Source: Thiorhodococcus sp.
GTDB lineage: Bacteria; Pseudomonadota; Gammaproteobacteria; Chromatiales; Chromatiaceae
Reading direction: 5' to 3'
NCBI GenBank assembly: GCA_029257385.1
Contig: JARIBS010000038.1
Location: forward strand, 1-52,688
Length of the DNA stretch: 52,688 bases
Shown here: in pieces, positions 1-9,181 of the stretch
How positions within the stretch are numbered: position 1 is the stretch's first letter
Layout of the letters: each line of letters starts with the position of its first letter
Notes under the pieces: model-generated
Told to the model about the DNA's origin: nothing
Databases searched by the model: none
The model's input: only the letters and a program-made list of their open reading frames with translations
Made by a program: the position numbers and the translations under genes

Positions 1-1
1 T

Positions 2-67
2 GGCATGCTCAAGGCGCACAAACCGTTCGATGGCCAACGCTTCTATGTCTTCCCACAAACGGCCTGA
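2..67 (+). CDS. 3' end of an unidentified gene running in from the left
   Basis: An open frame enters from the left edge and ends with TGA at 65-67. The visible 21 residues end in FYVFPQTA. That is too little to assign a family. Genes for PqiC-type lipoproteins usually follow an Mce-domain gene, so the upstream gene could be one, but nothing in these residues shows it. The frame could also be fortuitous. Confidence 0.35.
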   Translation, partial: GMLKAHKPFDGQRFYVFPQTA

Positions 68-140
68 ATCAGTCATGCATTTGATGGACAGGACGCAAAA
101 AAGACTTGCCGCAGAACAGAGTATCTACCCATGCCGGTCT

Positions 141-818
141 TTGGGTCACTTCATTGGTGGAAATGGCTTAAGCATCCACGACCGCGCCGACAGCCGTCGC
201 TGGTTGGCCGCACTGTGCGCCCTGTTCCTGCTGCTGGCGGGTTGCGGCTCGGCGCCGCCGTTGCCGCGTGATCGCTACTATGCGCTGGAGCCGGACATCG
301 GGGACCAGCCCAGGGCCACGCCCGTCGCCGCCGTCTTGCAGGTCAACGACCTTGCCGCGCGTGGTTTTCTCGGCGGACGCCAGATCCTCTACCGCACGCT
401 CGAACAGCCGCTGGTGGTGGAGCGCTACGACCTGTATCTCTGGGATGAGCCAGTCCCGCGCGCGCTGGCTGCGGCGTTGACCAGGGCGATTCGCGACACC
501 GGGCGCTTTAGGCATGTGCTCATCCCGGCCGATCGCGCCCAGGCTGATCTGCTGCTGGGCGGTGAGGTGGCGCGCTTCGAGCACCGCCCGACCGACTGTC
601 CTCCACGGGTTGTGGCGAAGCTGAATCTGTCGCTGGTCAAAGCCGGTGATCGGCGCTCGCTCTGGACCCGTCAGTACAGCGCAGAAGAGCCGGTTGGCGC
701 CGACACGCCGCAGGCCATGGCGCAGGCTTTCAACCGTCTGACGGCACGGATGGCAGGGGAGATCGTGCGCGATCTGGCGCGCCTGGACCCAGAGACGTTA
801 TCACCAACGTCGCGATAG
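141..818 (+). CDS. PqiC/LetC-type ABC-transport auxiliary lipoprotein
   Basis: Predicted outer-membrane-directed lipoprotein of the family that partners Mce-domain lipid transporters. A hydrophobic stretch ends in the lipobox LLAGCG, followed by the family-like start of the mature protein (PRDRYYALEP) and a domain of about 190 residues with LxLWDEPVPRAL and a repeated-strand C-terminus. The frame is open from ATG 30, but that start would give a signal peptide of about 70 residues. TTG 141 gives about 34 and is preferred; ATG 75 is the other option. No Mce or ATPase gene is beside it here, so its partners probably lie upstream of the window. A second family member sits at 32809-33423 in a complete operon. 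The family call is firm; the start is uncertain. Confidence 0.75.
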   Translation: MGHFIGGNGLSIHDRADSRRWLAALCALFLLLAGCGSAPPLPRDRYYALEPDIGDQPRATPVAAVLQVNDLAARGFLGGRQILYRTLEQPLVVERYDLYLWDEPVPRALAAALTRAIRDTGRFRHVLIPADRAQADLLLGGEVARFEHRPTDCPPRVVAKLNLSLVKAGDRRSLWTRQYSAEEPVGADTPQAMAQAFNRLTARMAGEIVRDLARLDPETLSPTSR

Positions 819-850
819 CGGGGCCGATGAGTGTAGCGCCTGCCCGCCAT

Positions 851-3800
851 CTAGCGACCCTCATCCTCGCTAGACTGCGCCGACGGTCGCAGCGCGCGCT
901 GGAAGCGATCCGCCTCGTCGATGAGCGCCAGTGGTGCGCGCTCTTTGCCCCAGTGTTTCATCAGTGCCTGATCTGGAGTGTGACCCGTGCTCCAGAGCCG
1001 CCAGAGAACCGCCGTATTGTTCCAATAGCCGGCGGCAATGCTCTTGCCCTCCGGCCCAAAGACCGCCTGGGTCAGACCGCCGAGATCGGCGTCGAGTGTC
1101 AGATAGGGTTCCTCGGGCGTGGAACGTGCGCGCAGCGGACGCTTCCAGACTCTGACGGTGCCGTCGCTTGAGGCGGCCATGATCCAGCGGCCATCCGGGC
1201 TGAATTCAACCGATGAGACACGGTTCTGATGGCCGCTCAGCTCAGCGAGCAGCGTGGCGTCGATCGACCACAGATGCGCTTTGGCCTCGAAGGCCGCTGT
1301 CACCAGCGCCTTGCTGTCGGGTGCGAAACGCACGCCATACAGGATGCCCGCATCCGCCTTGAGATAGCGCGGCTCGCCGCACTGACCGTCCTCTAGCGCG
1401 ATCAGCGCGGCCCGTCCATCGCGGCTGGCGGTGGCGAGCCAGCGCCCGTCGGGTGAAAAAGCGATCTCGGCGATCGGCGCGTAGTGCGCTTCGAGCACGC
1501 AGCGTTTGGACCAGATGCCCATCGGGTCGCGTCGCAGGACGCGCAACGCCCCGTCGGTGTTTCCGGTGGCCATCATCACCGATCCGTCGGCATTGGTGCG
1601 CAGTGACAGCGCGTGCACCCGGCCTTTGAGGATGTCGAAGGCGTCCGGCAGCGGTAGCGGCTCGCAGGTGAGCGGATTCCAGAGGCGCACCGGCTGGCTG
1701 GCGTCTTTCGAGGCGGTCACCAGCCAGCGCTCATCGGGCGCGAATCCGACCCGATAGACATCCGGGCAATCGGGCGCACCGTCCTTGCGGCAGACGTCGT
1801 CCGTGGACGCGACAGCGATCCGGCAGGAGTCGCCCGTGGCCAGATCCCAGACCCGCGCGGTCCCGTCCGTGGACCCACTGGCGAGCCAGCGCCGGGAGGG
1901 CGAGAAGGCGAGATGGCGCACCGGTCCGCGATGCGCATTGAGATCGAGACGCTTGGTCGGGGGCGTCGGATCGGTGCCTGGGGCATAGTCCCAGACGGCG
2001 ATTTTTCCGTCATAGGCGCCCGCCGCCATCAGCAACCACTTGTCTTGGCCCGGCGTGGCTTTGGCGAGCGCCACCTGTCCGACGTGATCATTCTGCGGGA
2101 GGCGGAACGCTAAGGTGTTATCGGGCCGTACTGACCACAGCCGTGCGGAGCCGTCGCGCAATCCCGCTGTCATCACACGCTGCCCATCCGGGCTGAAGCG
2201 TGCGTTGGCGAGTGTTGCATCCTGACTGAGCACGGCGACATCGCGCCCGGTTTCCAGACGCCACAGCCGGACCGTGCGGTCTTGCGCGAGGCTCAAGACC
2301 AGGTGCTCTCCAAAATAGGGGTCCAAGCGTGAACCGATATGGACCTGATCGACGGCCAGATCGTGCTCGCCGAGCACTTCCGCACTGCCGCTGTCGAGAT
2401 CCCAGCGCACGACTTGTCCTGTCCCGTCGCCAGCGACCAGCGAGCGGCCATCCGGTGAGAAGGCCAGCGCACGCACCGAGGATTGATGGATTTTTACACT
2501 CCGCTCGCCGCGTTGCATGCTGCCGAGTACGGCGAGCTGCTGGCCGTTACGGTCGAATATCCGCACCTGTTCATCGAGCGCCGCCACGGCGATCCGCTCA
2601 TTATCGGCGCTGAAGCGGGCGCGGATCACGGGACGACTGAAGGTGCCCTGACGCGGCAGAACGTCGACATCCTCCCCGGTGGCGGTGCTCAGGATGAGCG
2701 CCCGTCCAGTGAGCGAGGCGAGCACCAGCTGTGTGCCGTCGGCATTGAAGGCCAGATCGCGGATCGACTCGCCAGGCAATGCGCGGTCCCAGCGCGGGGC
2801 GTTGCGGTCGTCGAGGTCGATCAGACAGAGCGCCTCCTCACCGGCGGCGTTCTTGTAGGGCAAGGCGAGTAGCTGGCCGCTTTGATCCAGCTCGGGCGTG
2901 TCGCTACCGCAGGACCAGGTCGGCGCCTGATCAGACTTGGCGGGCAATTCCCAGACGCCGGTCAGCCCCAGTCCAAGCAGACGCTGCTGCTGCCCCTGTC
3001 CGGCGATGCGTACGCTGTGAATCGGAAACTCAGGCTCGGTCAGCGTCTCGACGTGGCGAAAACCTCGACCCTCGCGCACCCAGCGCTGCGCGCCGCGCTC
3101 GCTCGAGAAGGTCAGTAGGGTTTCTCCATCCTTGCTAAACGCCGGCTCGGCGGGACGCTCTGTGTCGCTGTCGGTGGCGTGGAGCATGGCCAGCAGGCGG
3201 TTGCCGGCGATGGCGCGCGCGAGTCTGTCCGCAGCCTGCGCGGGCAGATCGGCGCCAGCATCCCAGGCGAGCCGGATGGCTTTGGGCGTGTTGCCCCGCT
3301 CAATAGCGATGTCGGCTTCGTGCAGATGGCTGCGTTGCAGATTGAGCCGTGCCTGGTGAGAGGCGTTCCACACCGAAAACAGCGCGATGCTCGCAAACAC
3401 CAGTATCAGCACCAGCGTCGAGCCGATGGTTGCGCGATTGCGTCGGCGCTGAAAGCGAATCCACGCCCAGGAGTCGTCGAGGAACTCACGCTCCAGCGGC
3501 TCCAGCTCCGCTGCATGAGTCTGCGCGAAGCCGCGCGCTGCGGCGAATCCGGCCTCGCCGAGCAGGTATCCCCGATTGCAGTCGGTACGCTTCCACAGCC
3601 GCGCCTGGCGCACGATCTGATTGCGCAGGATGAGGTTGCGGCGGTGCTCCGGCTCGGCCAGCCATGCGCTCACCGGCTGCCAGTGCGCGAGCAGGGCCGG
3701 ATGGGTGAAATAGGCGATGGAGCGATAGTCTCGCCAGTCGCTGCCCTGTTCGACGGGCGTCTGGTGGACCTCGGCGGGTGCGGCCAGTTCGCTCTCGAGC

Positions 3801-5701
3801 GTGTCCTGCTTGCGCCAAAATGCAATCCGCGCGCGCCACTCCTCGCGTATCTGGGCAAAGACATGACTGAAATAGGCGCGCAGACCGAGCACGATGGGCG
3901 GACATTGGATGCGTCCGCTCGCATCGGCGACGGATTCGACGGCGACCAACCGGGCCTCAATCAGCGCCGCGAGCAGCGTCGCGCATCCCGGCTCGCGCTT
4001 GAGAGTCGCGAGATCCCCCGAGCGCCGACTCGCCCGCGCTCGGGCGCCGCTCTCGAGCGTGATCAATGCGCCGCACAGACGGGGCAGGGCGGCGCGGGCA
4101 TCCTGGCTCAAGGTCTCCCACACGCCATCGGCGCGCCGCAGCAGCGATCCGGTCAGTCCGCCGATGGCGCGGTAGTCCTGCATGCTGAGTACGCGGGGTT
4201 GGAGCGTGTCAGCTGAGGCATCACGGTCCGCAGCGCTGGCGATGGCCTGCTCATAGAGATCGGCGAGCGTCTGCTCCAGCAGGGGCGGCCAGTGCGCCGT
4301 GGCGCTTGCCTCAGACTCCAGCGCCTCGACCAGACCGATACTCGCGCCGCAGGCGCGCTCCTCGTAATCGATCCCAGCCACGCGCGCGGGGATTTCCATC
4401 ACCTGGCGGATGCGCGCCGGGGCCAGCGGATCAAGCCGATACCAACTGCGCTCGTCGAGCTGCTCGGCCAGTGCTGGAAGCTGTTCTAACAGCGGCAGAT
4501 GATCGCTGCGCAAGGCGGCGAGCACCCAAATGCGCGCGTGGCTGGCGAGCGCGATCAGGGCGTCCACCAACATGCGTGTCTCGGGCGCGGCGAGGCGCAC
4601 CGGATCGAACAGCGGGTCGAGCGGATCGAGGATGATCGCCAGATGCATCCGGCCCTCGCCGCTGCGACCGTCCTGATGTTCGCGCCCGGCATGTGCGAGT
4701 GCCGCCTGCACCTGCTCGGCGCCGACTTCTGGCTCGACGCTTAGCAACCGGGCGAGCCGTGGCGCATCCAGTCCCAGTGCGGCGAGTGAGACGCCCAGGG
4801 TGCCCGGCGCCAGCAGCGCTTGTGCCAGACTTGTGAGCGTATCAACCTCTGTCGCAAGATCGACCAGACACCAGCGACAGCCGCTCACGCCAGAGAACAA
4901 AAAGGGTCGGATCAGATGCGGTATCAGTCCGGCGCGAATCAGCGATGACTTACCCGCGCCGCTGGCACCGCTGAGCATCAGCAGACCTCGGCCTGGCTCG
5001 CGTAGCGCATCGAGGCGCGCGATCAGCTCACGGGTCTCGGCCTCGCGCCCGGTGAAGACGCGCTCATCGCTCACTTCGAACGGGCGCCCGGCGCGAAAGG
5101 GGGTGCCGCGCCAATCCTCGCGCGCCATCGAGAAGCGCCGCTCGGCGCTGATACGCCGGTTGAGCAGTTGGCGAAGCTGATTTTCGACCAGGTCGCGGAA
5201 CGCCGCGTCGCTGTCGAACTGACGGAAGGCGCGGCTAAAACTACCGTCGGCGTTATAAAAGTGCGCGCGAAAGAAGTGCTCAAGCCGCTCCCGATCCGAC
5301 ACCGCCGCGTGCACCGCCGCCGCGTCGTTGATGTCGACCAGCAGCGGCGCGGTCTTGCGGTAGACCAGCACCTCCGGCGCGCCGTCACGCGCGGAGGCCT
5401 CGACGGCATCGACAAACTCCCATTCAGTCCCGGTCATGCCGCCGTAGGGATCATCTGCCAGCGGGGTGCCCAGCCGGGTCCAGAGCATCACCAGCACGAT
5501 CTCGCACTCGGCCGGGCGCAGCAGCCCGGCCTGGAAGCTGCGCGCCGCGCTCAGCGCCTCTTCCTCCCAGAGCACGGCCTGAACGCTGAAGTAGGGCAGA
5601 TACTCCTGAGCCAGCGCGGCGATAACGTCCTTGACGAGTGCGCGCTCGTGCGCGACGTCCGAGGGGGATGAAATGAAGATTCGAACCTTGGACTCTGTCA
5701 T
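851..5701 (-). CDS. DUF4062-STAND NTPase-WD40 giant protein, putative conflict/defence sensor
   Basis: A 1616-residue multidomain protein. Residues 5-120 match the TIR-like DUF4062 domain (VRIFISSPSDVAHER, GTEWEF, VLVYRKT). A STAND-type P-loop NTPase follows, with Walker A GASGAGKSS at 245-253. The Walker B region is LAIILDPLDPLFD at about 354-366, where relatives usually have DQFEELF. A helical region leads to one membrane segment at about 758-778 beside a RFQRRRNR basic patch. About 12 WD40-like repeats (FSPDGRWLATASRDG type) cover roughly residues 860-1575, enough for two propellers. Family knowledge: STAND proteins sense a ligand through the repeat domain, oligomerise and activate the N-terminal effector. 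A role in phage defence or signalling is inference. It is transcribed alone, head-to-head with the SEC-C gene. Start is ATG 5701, without a clear Shine-Dalgarno sequence. Confidence 0.85.
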   Translation of the reverse strand: MTESKVRIFISSPSDVAHERALVKDVIAALAQEYLPYFSVQAVLWEEEALSAARSFQAGLLRPAECEIVLVMLWTRLGTPLADDPYGGMTGTEWEFVDAVEASARDGAPEVLVYRKTAPLLVDINDAAAVHAAVSDRERLEHFFRAHFYNADGSFSRAFRQFDSDAAFRDLVENQLRQLLNRRISAERRFSMAREDWRGTPFRAGRPFEVSDERVFTGREAETRELIARLDALREPGRGLLMLSGASGAGKSSLIRAGLIPHLIRPFLFSGVSGCRWCLVDLATEVDTLTSLAQALLAPGTLGVSLAALGLDAPRLARLLSVEPEVGAEQVQAALAHAGREHQDGRSGEGRMHLAIILDPLDPLFDPVRLAAPETRMLVDALIALASHARIWVLAALRSDHLPLLEQLPALAEQLDERSWYRLDPLAPARIRQVMEIPARVAGIDYEERACGASIGLVEALESEASATAHWPPLLEQTLADLYEQAIASAADRDASADTLQPRVLSMQDYRAIGGLTGSLLRRADGVWETLSQDARAALPRLCGALITLESGARARASRRSGDLATLKREPGCATLLAALIEARLVAVESVADASGRIQCPPIVLGLRAYFSHVFAQIREEWRARIAFWRKQDTLESELAAPAEVHQTPVEQGSDWRDYRSIAYFTHPALLAHWQPVSAWLAEPEHRRNLILRNQIVRQARLWKRTDCNRGYLLGEAGFAAARGFAQTHAAELEPLEREFLDDSWAWIRFQRRRNRATIGSTLVLILVFASIALFSVWNASHQARLNLQRSHLHEADIAIERGNTPKAIRLAWDAGADLPAQAADRLARAIAGNRLLAMLHATDSDTERPAEPAFSKDGETLLTFSSERGAQRWVREGRGFRHVETLTEPEFPIHSVRIAGQGQQQRLLGLGLTGVWELPAKSDQAPTWSCGSDTPELDQSGQLLALPYKNAAGEEALCLIDLDDRNAPRWDRALPGESIRDLAFNADGTQLVLASLTGRALILSTATGEDVDVLPRQGTFSRPVIRARFSADNERIAVAALDEQVRIFDRNGQQLAVLGSMQRGERSVKIHQSSVRALAFSPDGRSLVAGDGTGQVVRWDLDSGSAEVLGEHDLAVDQVHIGSRLDPYFGEHLVLSLAQDRTVRLWRLETGRDVAVLSQDATLANARFSPDGQRVMTAGLRDGSARLWSVRPDNTLAFRLPQNDHVGQVALAKATPGQDKWLLMAAGAYDGKIAVWDYAPGTDPTPPTKRLDLNAHRGPVRHLAFSPSRRWLASGSTDGTARVWDLATGDSCRIAVASTDDVCRKDGAPDCPDVYRVGFAPDERWLVTASKDASQPVRLWNPLTCEPLPLPDAFDILKGRVHALSLRTNADGSVMMATGNTDGALRVLRRDPMGIWSKRCVLEAHYAPIAEIAFSPDGRWLATASRDGRAALIALEDGQCGEPRYLKADAGILYGVRFAPDSKALVTAAFEAKAHLWSIDATLLAELSGHQNRVSSVEFSPDGRWIMAASSDGTVRVWKRPLRARSTPEEPYLTLDADLGGLTQAVFGPEGKSIAAGYWNNTAVLWRLWSTGHTPDQALMKHWGKERAPLALIDEADRFQRALRPSAQSSEDEGR

Positions 5702-5797
5702 GGCTGAACTCGATCGATACGGATGTCTGCGTGCGCGATTGGTCTTGAAATTCTGCGATCTGACCGCCCAGTGTCAGAATATGGGGCGTATCGCGAA

Positions 5798-5828
5798 TCG
5801 ACACAAAACCCAAGTGGCAGGGTACAAT
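5798..5828 (+). promoter_or_regulatory. Candidate sigma70 promoter of the SEC-C gene
   Basis: TCGACA (5798-5803) and TACAAT (5823-5828) each match the sigma70 consensus at five of six bases. The 19-bp spacer is longer than ideal. It lies about 75 bp upstream of ATG 5903 in the divergent gap of 201 bp. This is a by-eye call only. Confidence 0.35.
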
Positions 5829-5902
5829 GATGTTCGTTTGAATAGACGGGCGTTGTCGAGATCCGCGCGGGGCGCCTGATTGATTAAGCGGAGGAACCTG
5901 AT

Positions 5903-7897
5903 ATGTTCCACCAAGAGACGGCCGATGCCGAGCATTTCGAGCAGCTCATCGTGCAGTCTGTCAGACAGATCCTGGCCAAGCCGGACCAGCAGGCATTCCT
6001 GCACTGGGCGCGCGAGCATATTCCCGACATTCTCGGTTTGGCCGATGCGTATCTCGATCAACTCGAAATTCAACGCTTGGCCAGTGTGCTCGCCACCCTG
6101 ATCTGGAACGCTACCCCGCAGCCGTTTAACGCCTTTCGCCCGCTGCCGATGGACCCCCCGTTGCCCAACGCGCCCTGCGCCTGCGGCTCCGGTCTCAGGC
6201 ATGGCGAGTGTTGCGCCAATCTCGACGATATGCCTGAGCTTCCCAGCGAGCTGATCTGGGAAGCGCTGCTCGATGAGCTGACCGAACCGGCGCTGCGCGA
6301 GGCGCTGGCCCTGAGCGCCGTTCCAGGGCCGCTGCTGGCAAAAATCGCCGACCGCTGGTTCGATGAGGACCACCCAGGTCGTGTCGTCGCGCTCCTGGAG
6401 CCGCTCTTCTCTGGGTCGCTGCAAGAACTGGATGCGCGCTACGAACCGGCGTTCGATCTGCTCTGCGACGCTTATGATCGACTCGAGCACTGGCGCAAGA
6501 AAGACGCTTTTCTCAAGCGCCTCTGCGCCGAGGGTAGCAGCGCAATGCAGTCTGCGGCCTGGCAGCGGCGCAGCACCATGCACATCGACGAGGGCGACTA
6601 TGCCCAGGCCGAACACGCTTTCACGGCCGCGCTGCGCAGCAACCCCGACAATCCGAGCACCGCGCTGCTCGAAATCACCCTTCTGGCCGCCCAGCACAAA
6701 GACTGGCTGGCGCAAGAGCGTGCGCGCTTTTGGCTGCATCGCTTGCGCCGTCTGGGTTTTGATGATGAAAGCTTCATGGACTTCCTGGCGCGGGTCGTCA
6801 GCAATCCTCAAGAGGCGATGATCGACAGCCATGCCGATGCGCTCGATCCGGTGCTGGTGGATTTGCACGACTGGATAGCCGTGATCAGCGCCCGGCCACT
6901 GCCGCGCTACGCCCTGGTCGCGCTCAAGCCAACGCCTGGTCGTGTTGCGCGCGCATCGGCCATGCAGCTCGATTTGTTTGAAGCGACACCTACCAGCATG
7001 TATGAGCAGACCGCGCTCAAGCCCCGCAATGCTGAGGACGCGGCCCCTACGAAGACGCCCAGGGGTGGTCGCGCACTGCCATTCGAGCTTCGCCCGCCGG
7101 CCTCGGTGCGCCGATCGCGGACGCTGTGGCGCGCACTCTACCCAGTCGATAAGCCCCACTCGACCCATCTGACACTGTCCGAGGACGCAGATGTCTGGAG
7201 TGAGACGGCCTGGGTGGATCATCTGCTCGGCCATCCCGAGCTGGCCGATAGCATTGATGTGCTCGATGATCTGGCCACCGCGCTCTACGAGCACCCCGAG
7301 AGCGCCTTGCCCTGGATCTCACACGCCTTGCTCGGACCGCTGATCGAACGCGCTTGGCTGATTCTCCAACAGGTGCTCGAACCGGACACTGTGCGTTGTC
7401 TTCCCTGGTCTCGCAGGAGCAATCGCCCGCTGTTGCGTTTGCTCTTTCGCCGCTATCTGTGTCAGCTTCAGGAGGGTCGTCCGGCGGCGGCGATTCACAC
7501 CCTGGAAACACTGCTGCGCCTCAATCCACAGGACAATCACGGTGCGCGCGCCGAGCTTATGAATCATTACTTGCGTGACGGCGAGGATGAGCGAGCCGTA
7601 GCCTTGGCGCAACGCTTTCCAGACGATCTGCTTGCCGACTTGGCCTACGGTGAAGTCCTTGCGCTCTATCGGCTTGGTCGCCAAGAGCGCGCTCGCTCGG
7701 CACTCAACACGGCGGTGCGCAGACTGCCGCACATTCCTCGATACCTGACCCGTAAACGGATCAAGCAGCCACACCTCAGCCCGCTCGGCGTCACGCCGGG
7801 CGGCGACGACGAAGCCTGGCTTTATCGGGAAGCCATGCGCGATGTCTGGGCCGCGGAGCCGGGTGTCCTCGCCTGGCTCAAGCGATGTGCGCCTTGA
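5903..7897 (+). CDS. SEC-C motif and TPR-like repeat protein
   Basis: Soluble 664-residue protein of unknown function. A SEC-C-type zinc-binding motif (PCACGSGLRHGECC) lies at residues 91-104. The family uses this four-ligand motif for metal binding and it is found in SecA and many uncharacterised proteins. Residues about 190-270 and 500-600 contain TPR-like helix pairs (for example YAQAEHAFTAALRSNPDNPS), which suggests a protein-interaction scaffold. There is no signal peptide or membrane segment. ATG 5903 follows GCGGAGGAAC, a good ribosome-binding site. The BPSS1780-type gene starts 34 bp downstream, so the two may be co-transcribed. A long antisense frame covers the middle of the gene, but motifs and ribosome-binding site support this strand. 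Confidence 0.8.
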   Translation: MFHQETADAEHFEQLIVQSVRQILAKPDQQAFLHWAREHIPDILGLADAYLDQLEIQRLASVLATLIWNATPQPFNAFRPLPMDPPLPNAPCACGSGLRHGECCANLDDMPELPSELIWEALLDELTEPALREALALSAVPGPLLAKIADRWFDEDHPGRVVALLEPLFSGSLQELDARYEPAFDLLCDAYDRLEHWRKKDAFLKRLCAEGSSAMQSAAWQRRSTMHIDEGDYAQAEHAFTAALRSNPDNPSTALLEITLLAAQHKDWLAQERARFWLHRLRRLGFDDESFMDFLARVVSNPQEAMIDSHADALDPVLVDLHDWIAVISARPLPRYALVALKPTPGRVARASAMQLDLFEATPTSMYEQTALKPRNAEDAAPTKTPRGGRALPFELRPPASVRRSRTLWRALYPVDKPHSTHLTLSEDADVWSETAWVDHLLGHPELADSIDVLDDLATALYEHPESALPWISHALLGPLIERAWLILQQVLEPDTVRCLPWSRRSNRPLLRLLFRRYLCQLQEGRPAAAIHTLETLLRLNPQDNHGARAELMNHYLRDGEDERAVALAQRFPDDLLADLAYGEVLALYRLGRQERARSALNTAVRRLPHIPRYLTRKRIKQPHLSPLGVTPGGDDEAWLYREAMRDVWAAEPGVLAWLKRCAP

Positions 7898-7931
7898 CGC
7901 GGTCCCACTGAAGACAAAGAGATCACCACAC

Positions 7932-9152
7932 ATGGATGCGCACTATCGAATCCTGTATTCCGGCAATCTGATGCCTGGGCAGACGCCCGACGACGTCGCG
8001 CAGCGCATGGCCGCTAAGTTTCGCATGCGCGAGGAGTCCGCTCGCGAGCTGATCCTCAAGGGTAGCGGACGGGTCCTGAAGCAGCGCCTCAACGCGGTGG
8101 AGGTCGAGCGTTATCGGGCCGCGCTCATGGCCATCGGGTTGGCGATCACCATCGAACCGGAGGATCTAACCGAACCTCAGGACGACTCCGTATTGCGTCC
8201 TTACGTACCGCCCAGTGCGGCGCAGCAGGGCGAGACACACGCCAAGCCCGAAGGGCCAAGCCTTGAAAAACCATCACGCACCGATGGCAGTTGGTCGCAG
8301 TGTCCGAAGTGCGGCGCTGAACAGGTCTCGGATCTAACCGGTGTTTGCCAGACCTGCGGCGTGGTGGCTGAGCGTTATCGAGTGTCCTTAGACGAGGCGC
8401 CACCGACACCCGGCGCGCGAGAGGACGTGCTCTATGCGCCCCGCTCGGTCAGCGCCGGTCGCGGTTGGAGCTGGATCGGGGATGCGTGGGATCTGTTCAA
8501 ACAGGCCCCGGGTGGCTGGATCGGTGCGTCTGTGCTGTTTTATCTCATCGTGATCGCGCTCAGCCTTGTGCCCCTGATCGGGGGGCTGGCGACGACCATC
8601 ATAGGTCCCATGATGATCGCCGGGCTGATCATAGGGGCGCATGCGCTGCATAACGGCGAGGAATTTTCGGTCGGCCTGCTGTTCGCCGGTCTGTCGCGCA
8701 AACCTCGACCGCTCGCCCTGGTCGGGGTGGTCTATCTGCTGTTGACGATCGTCACCATGATCATCGTCATGGCGATCTTCACACTCATGATCGCCGGTTC
8801 GGAGATGATGGCCAGCGCTACGCTCATGGGGCCGTCCAACATGGACGCCATGTTCGCAAGTCCCGCCTTCCTCCTGCCGATGCTGGTCGCGATGCTCATG
8901 GGCATCGCGTTGACGATGGCGATGTTTTTCGCCCCGGCACTGGTTGCCTTGAATGACGTGCCCGTCTTGCAGGCTTTCAAACTCAGCTTCATGGGGTGTC
9001 TGAAAAATATCCTGCCCTTCCTGCTTTATGGGCTGACCGCCATGGTGATGTTCATGTTGGGCGCGCTTCCCTTCATGCTCGGCTTGCTCCTGGTGGTGCC
9101 GGTGCTGATGATCACTTTCTACACCGCTTACCGGGATATCTTCTATCGCTGA
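7932..9152 (+). CDS. BPSS1780-family membrane protein
   Basis: A 406-residue inner-membrane protein. Residues 1-80 form a soluble module (AHYRILYSGNLMPGQTPDDVAQ...) typical of a proteobacterial N-terminal extension. A CxxC...CxxC zinc ribbon (CPKCGAEQ, CQTCGVV) is at about 120-145. About six transmembrane segments fill residues 200-400, including the Met-rich stretch around 290-345. This agrees with the BPSS1780 family, whose function is unknown. ATG 7932 is chosen over an in-frame start at 7842 because it avoids overlap with the SEC-C gene and begins at the conserved module. It ends 29 bp from the convergent PIG-L gene. Confidence 0.8.
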   Translation: MDAHYRILYSGNLMPGQTPDDVAQRMAAKFRMREESARELILKGSGRVLKQRLNAVEVERYRAALMAIGLAITIEPEDLTEPQDDSVLRPYVPPSAAQQGETHAKPEGPSLEKPSRTDGSWSQCPKCGAEQVSDLTGVCQTCGVVAERYRVSLDEAPPTPGAREDVLYAPRSVSAGRGWSWIGDAWDLFKQAPGGWIGASVLFYLIVIALSLVPLIGGLATTIIGPMMIAGLIIGAHALHNGEEFSVGLLFAGLSRKPRPLALVGVVYLLLTIVTMIIVMAIFTLMIAGSEMMASATLMGPSNMDAMFASPAFLLPMLVAMLMGIALTMAMFFAPALVALNDVPVLQAFKLSFMGCLKNILPFLLYGLTAMVMFMLGALPFMLGLLLVVPVLMITFYTAYRDIFYR

Positions 9153-9181
9153 TATGCCGCCGAATCGACACAGACGCGGGT

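Noticed and set aside
3179..4216. 345-codon plus-strand frame inside the giant STAND gene
   Set aside because: It lies wholly antisense to a gene with clear domains; composition is a mirror of GC-rich third positions and no motif or ribosome-binding site is present.
5774..7294. 506-codon minus-strand frame over the SEC-C gene
   Set aside because: The plus strand has the zinc motif, TPR repeats and a good ribosome-binding site; the antisense translation is low-information and Arg/Gln-rich.
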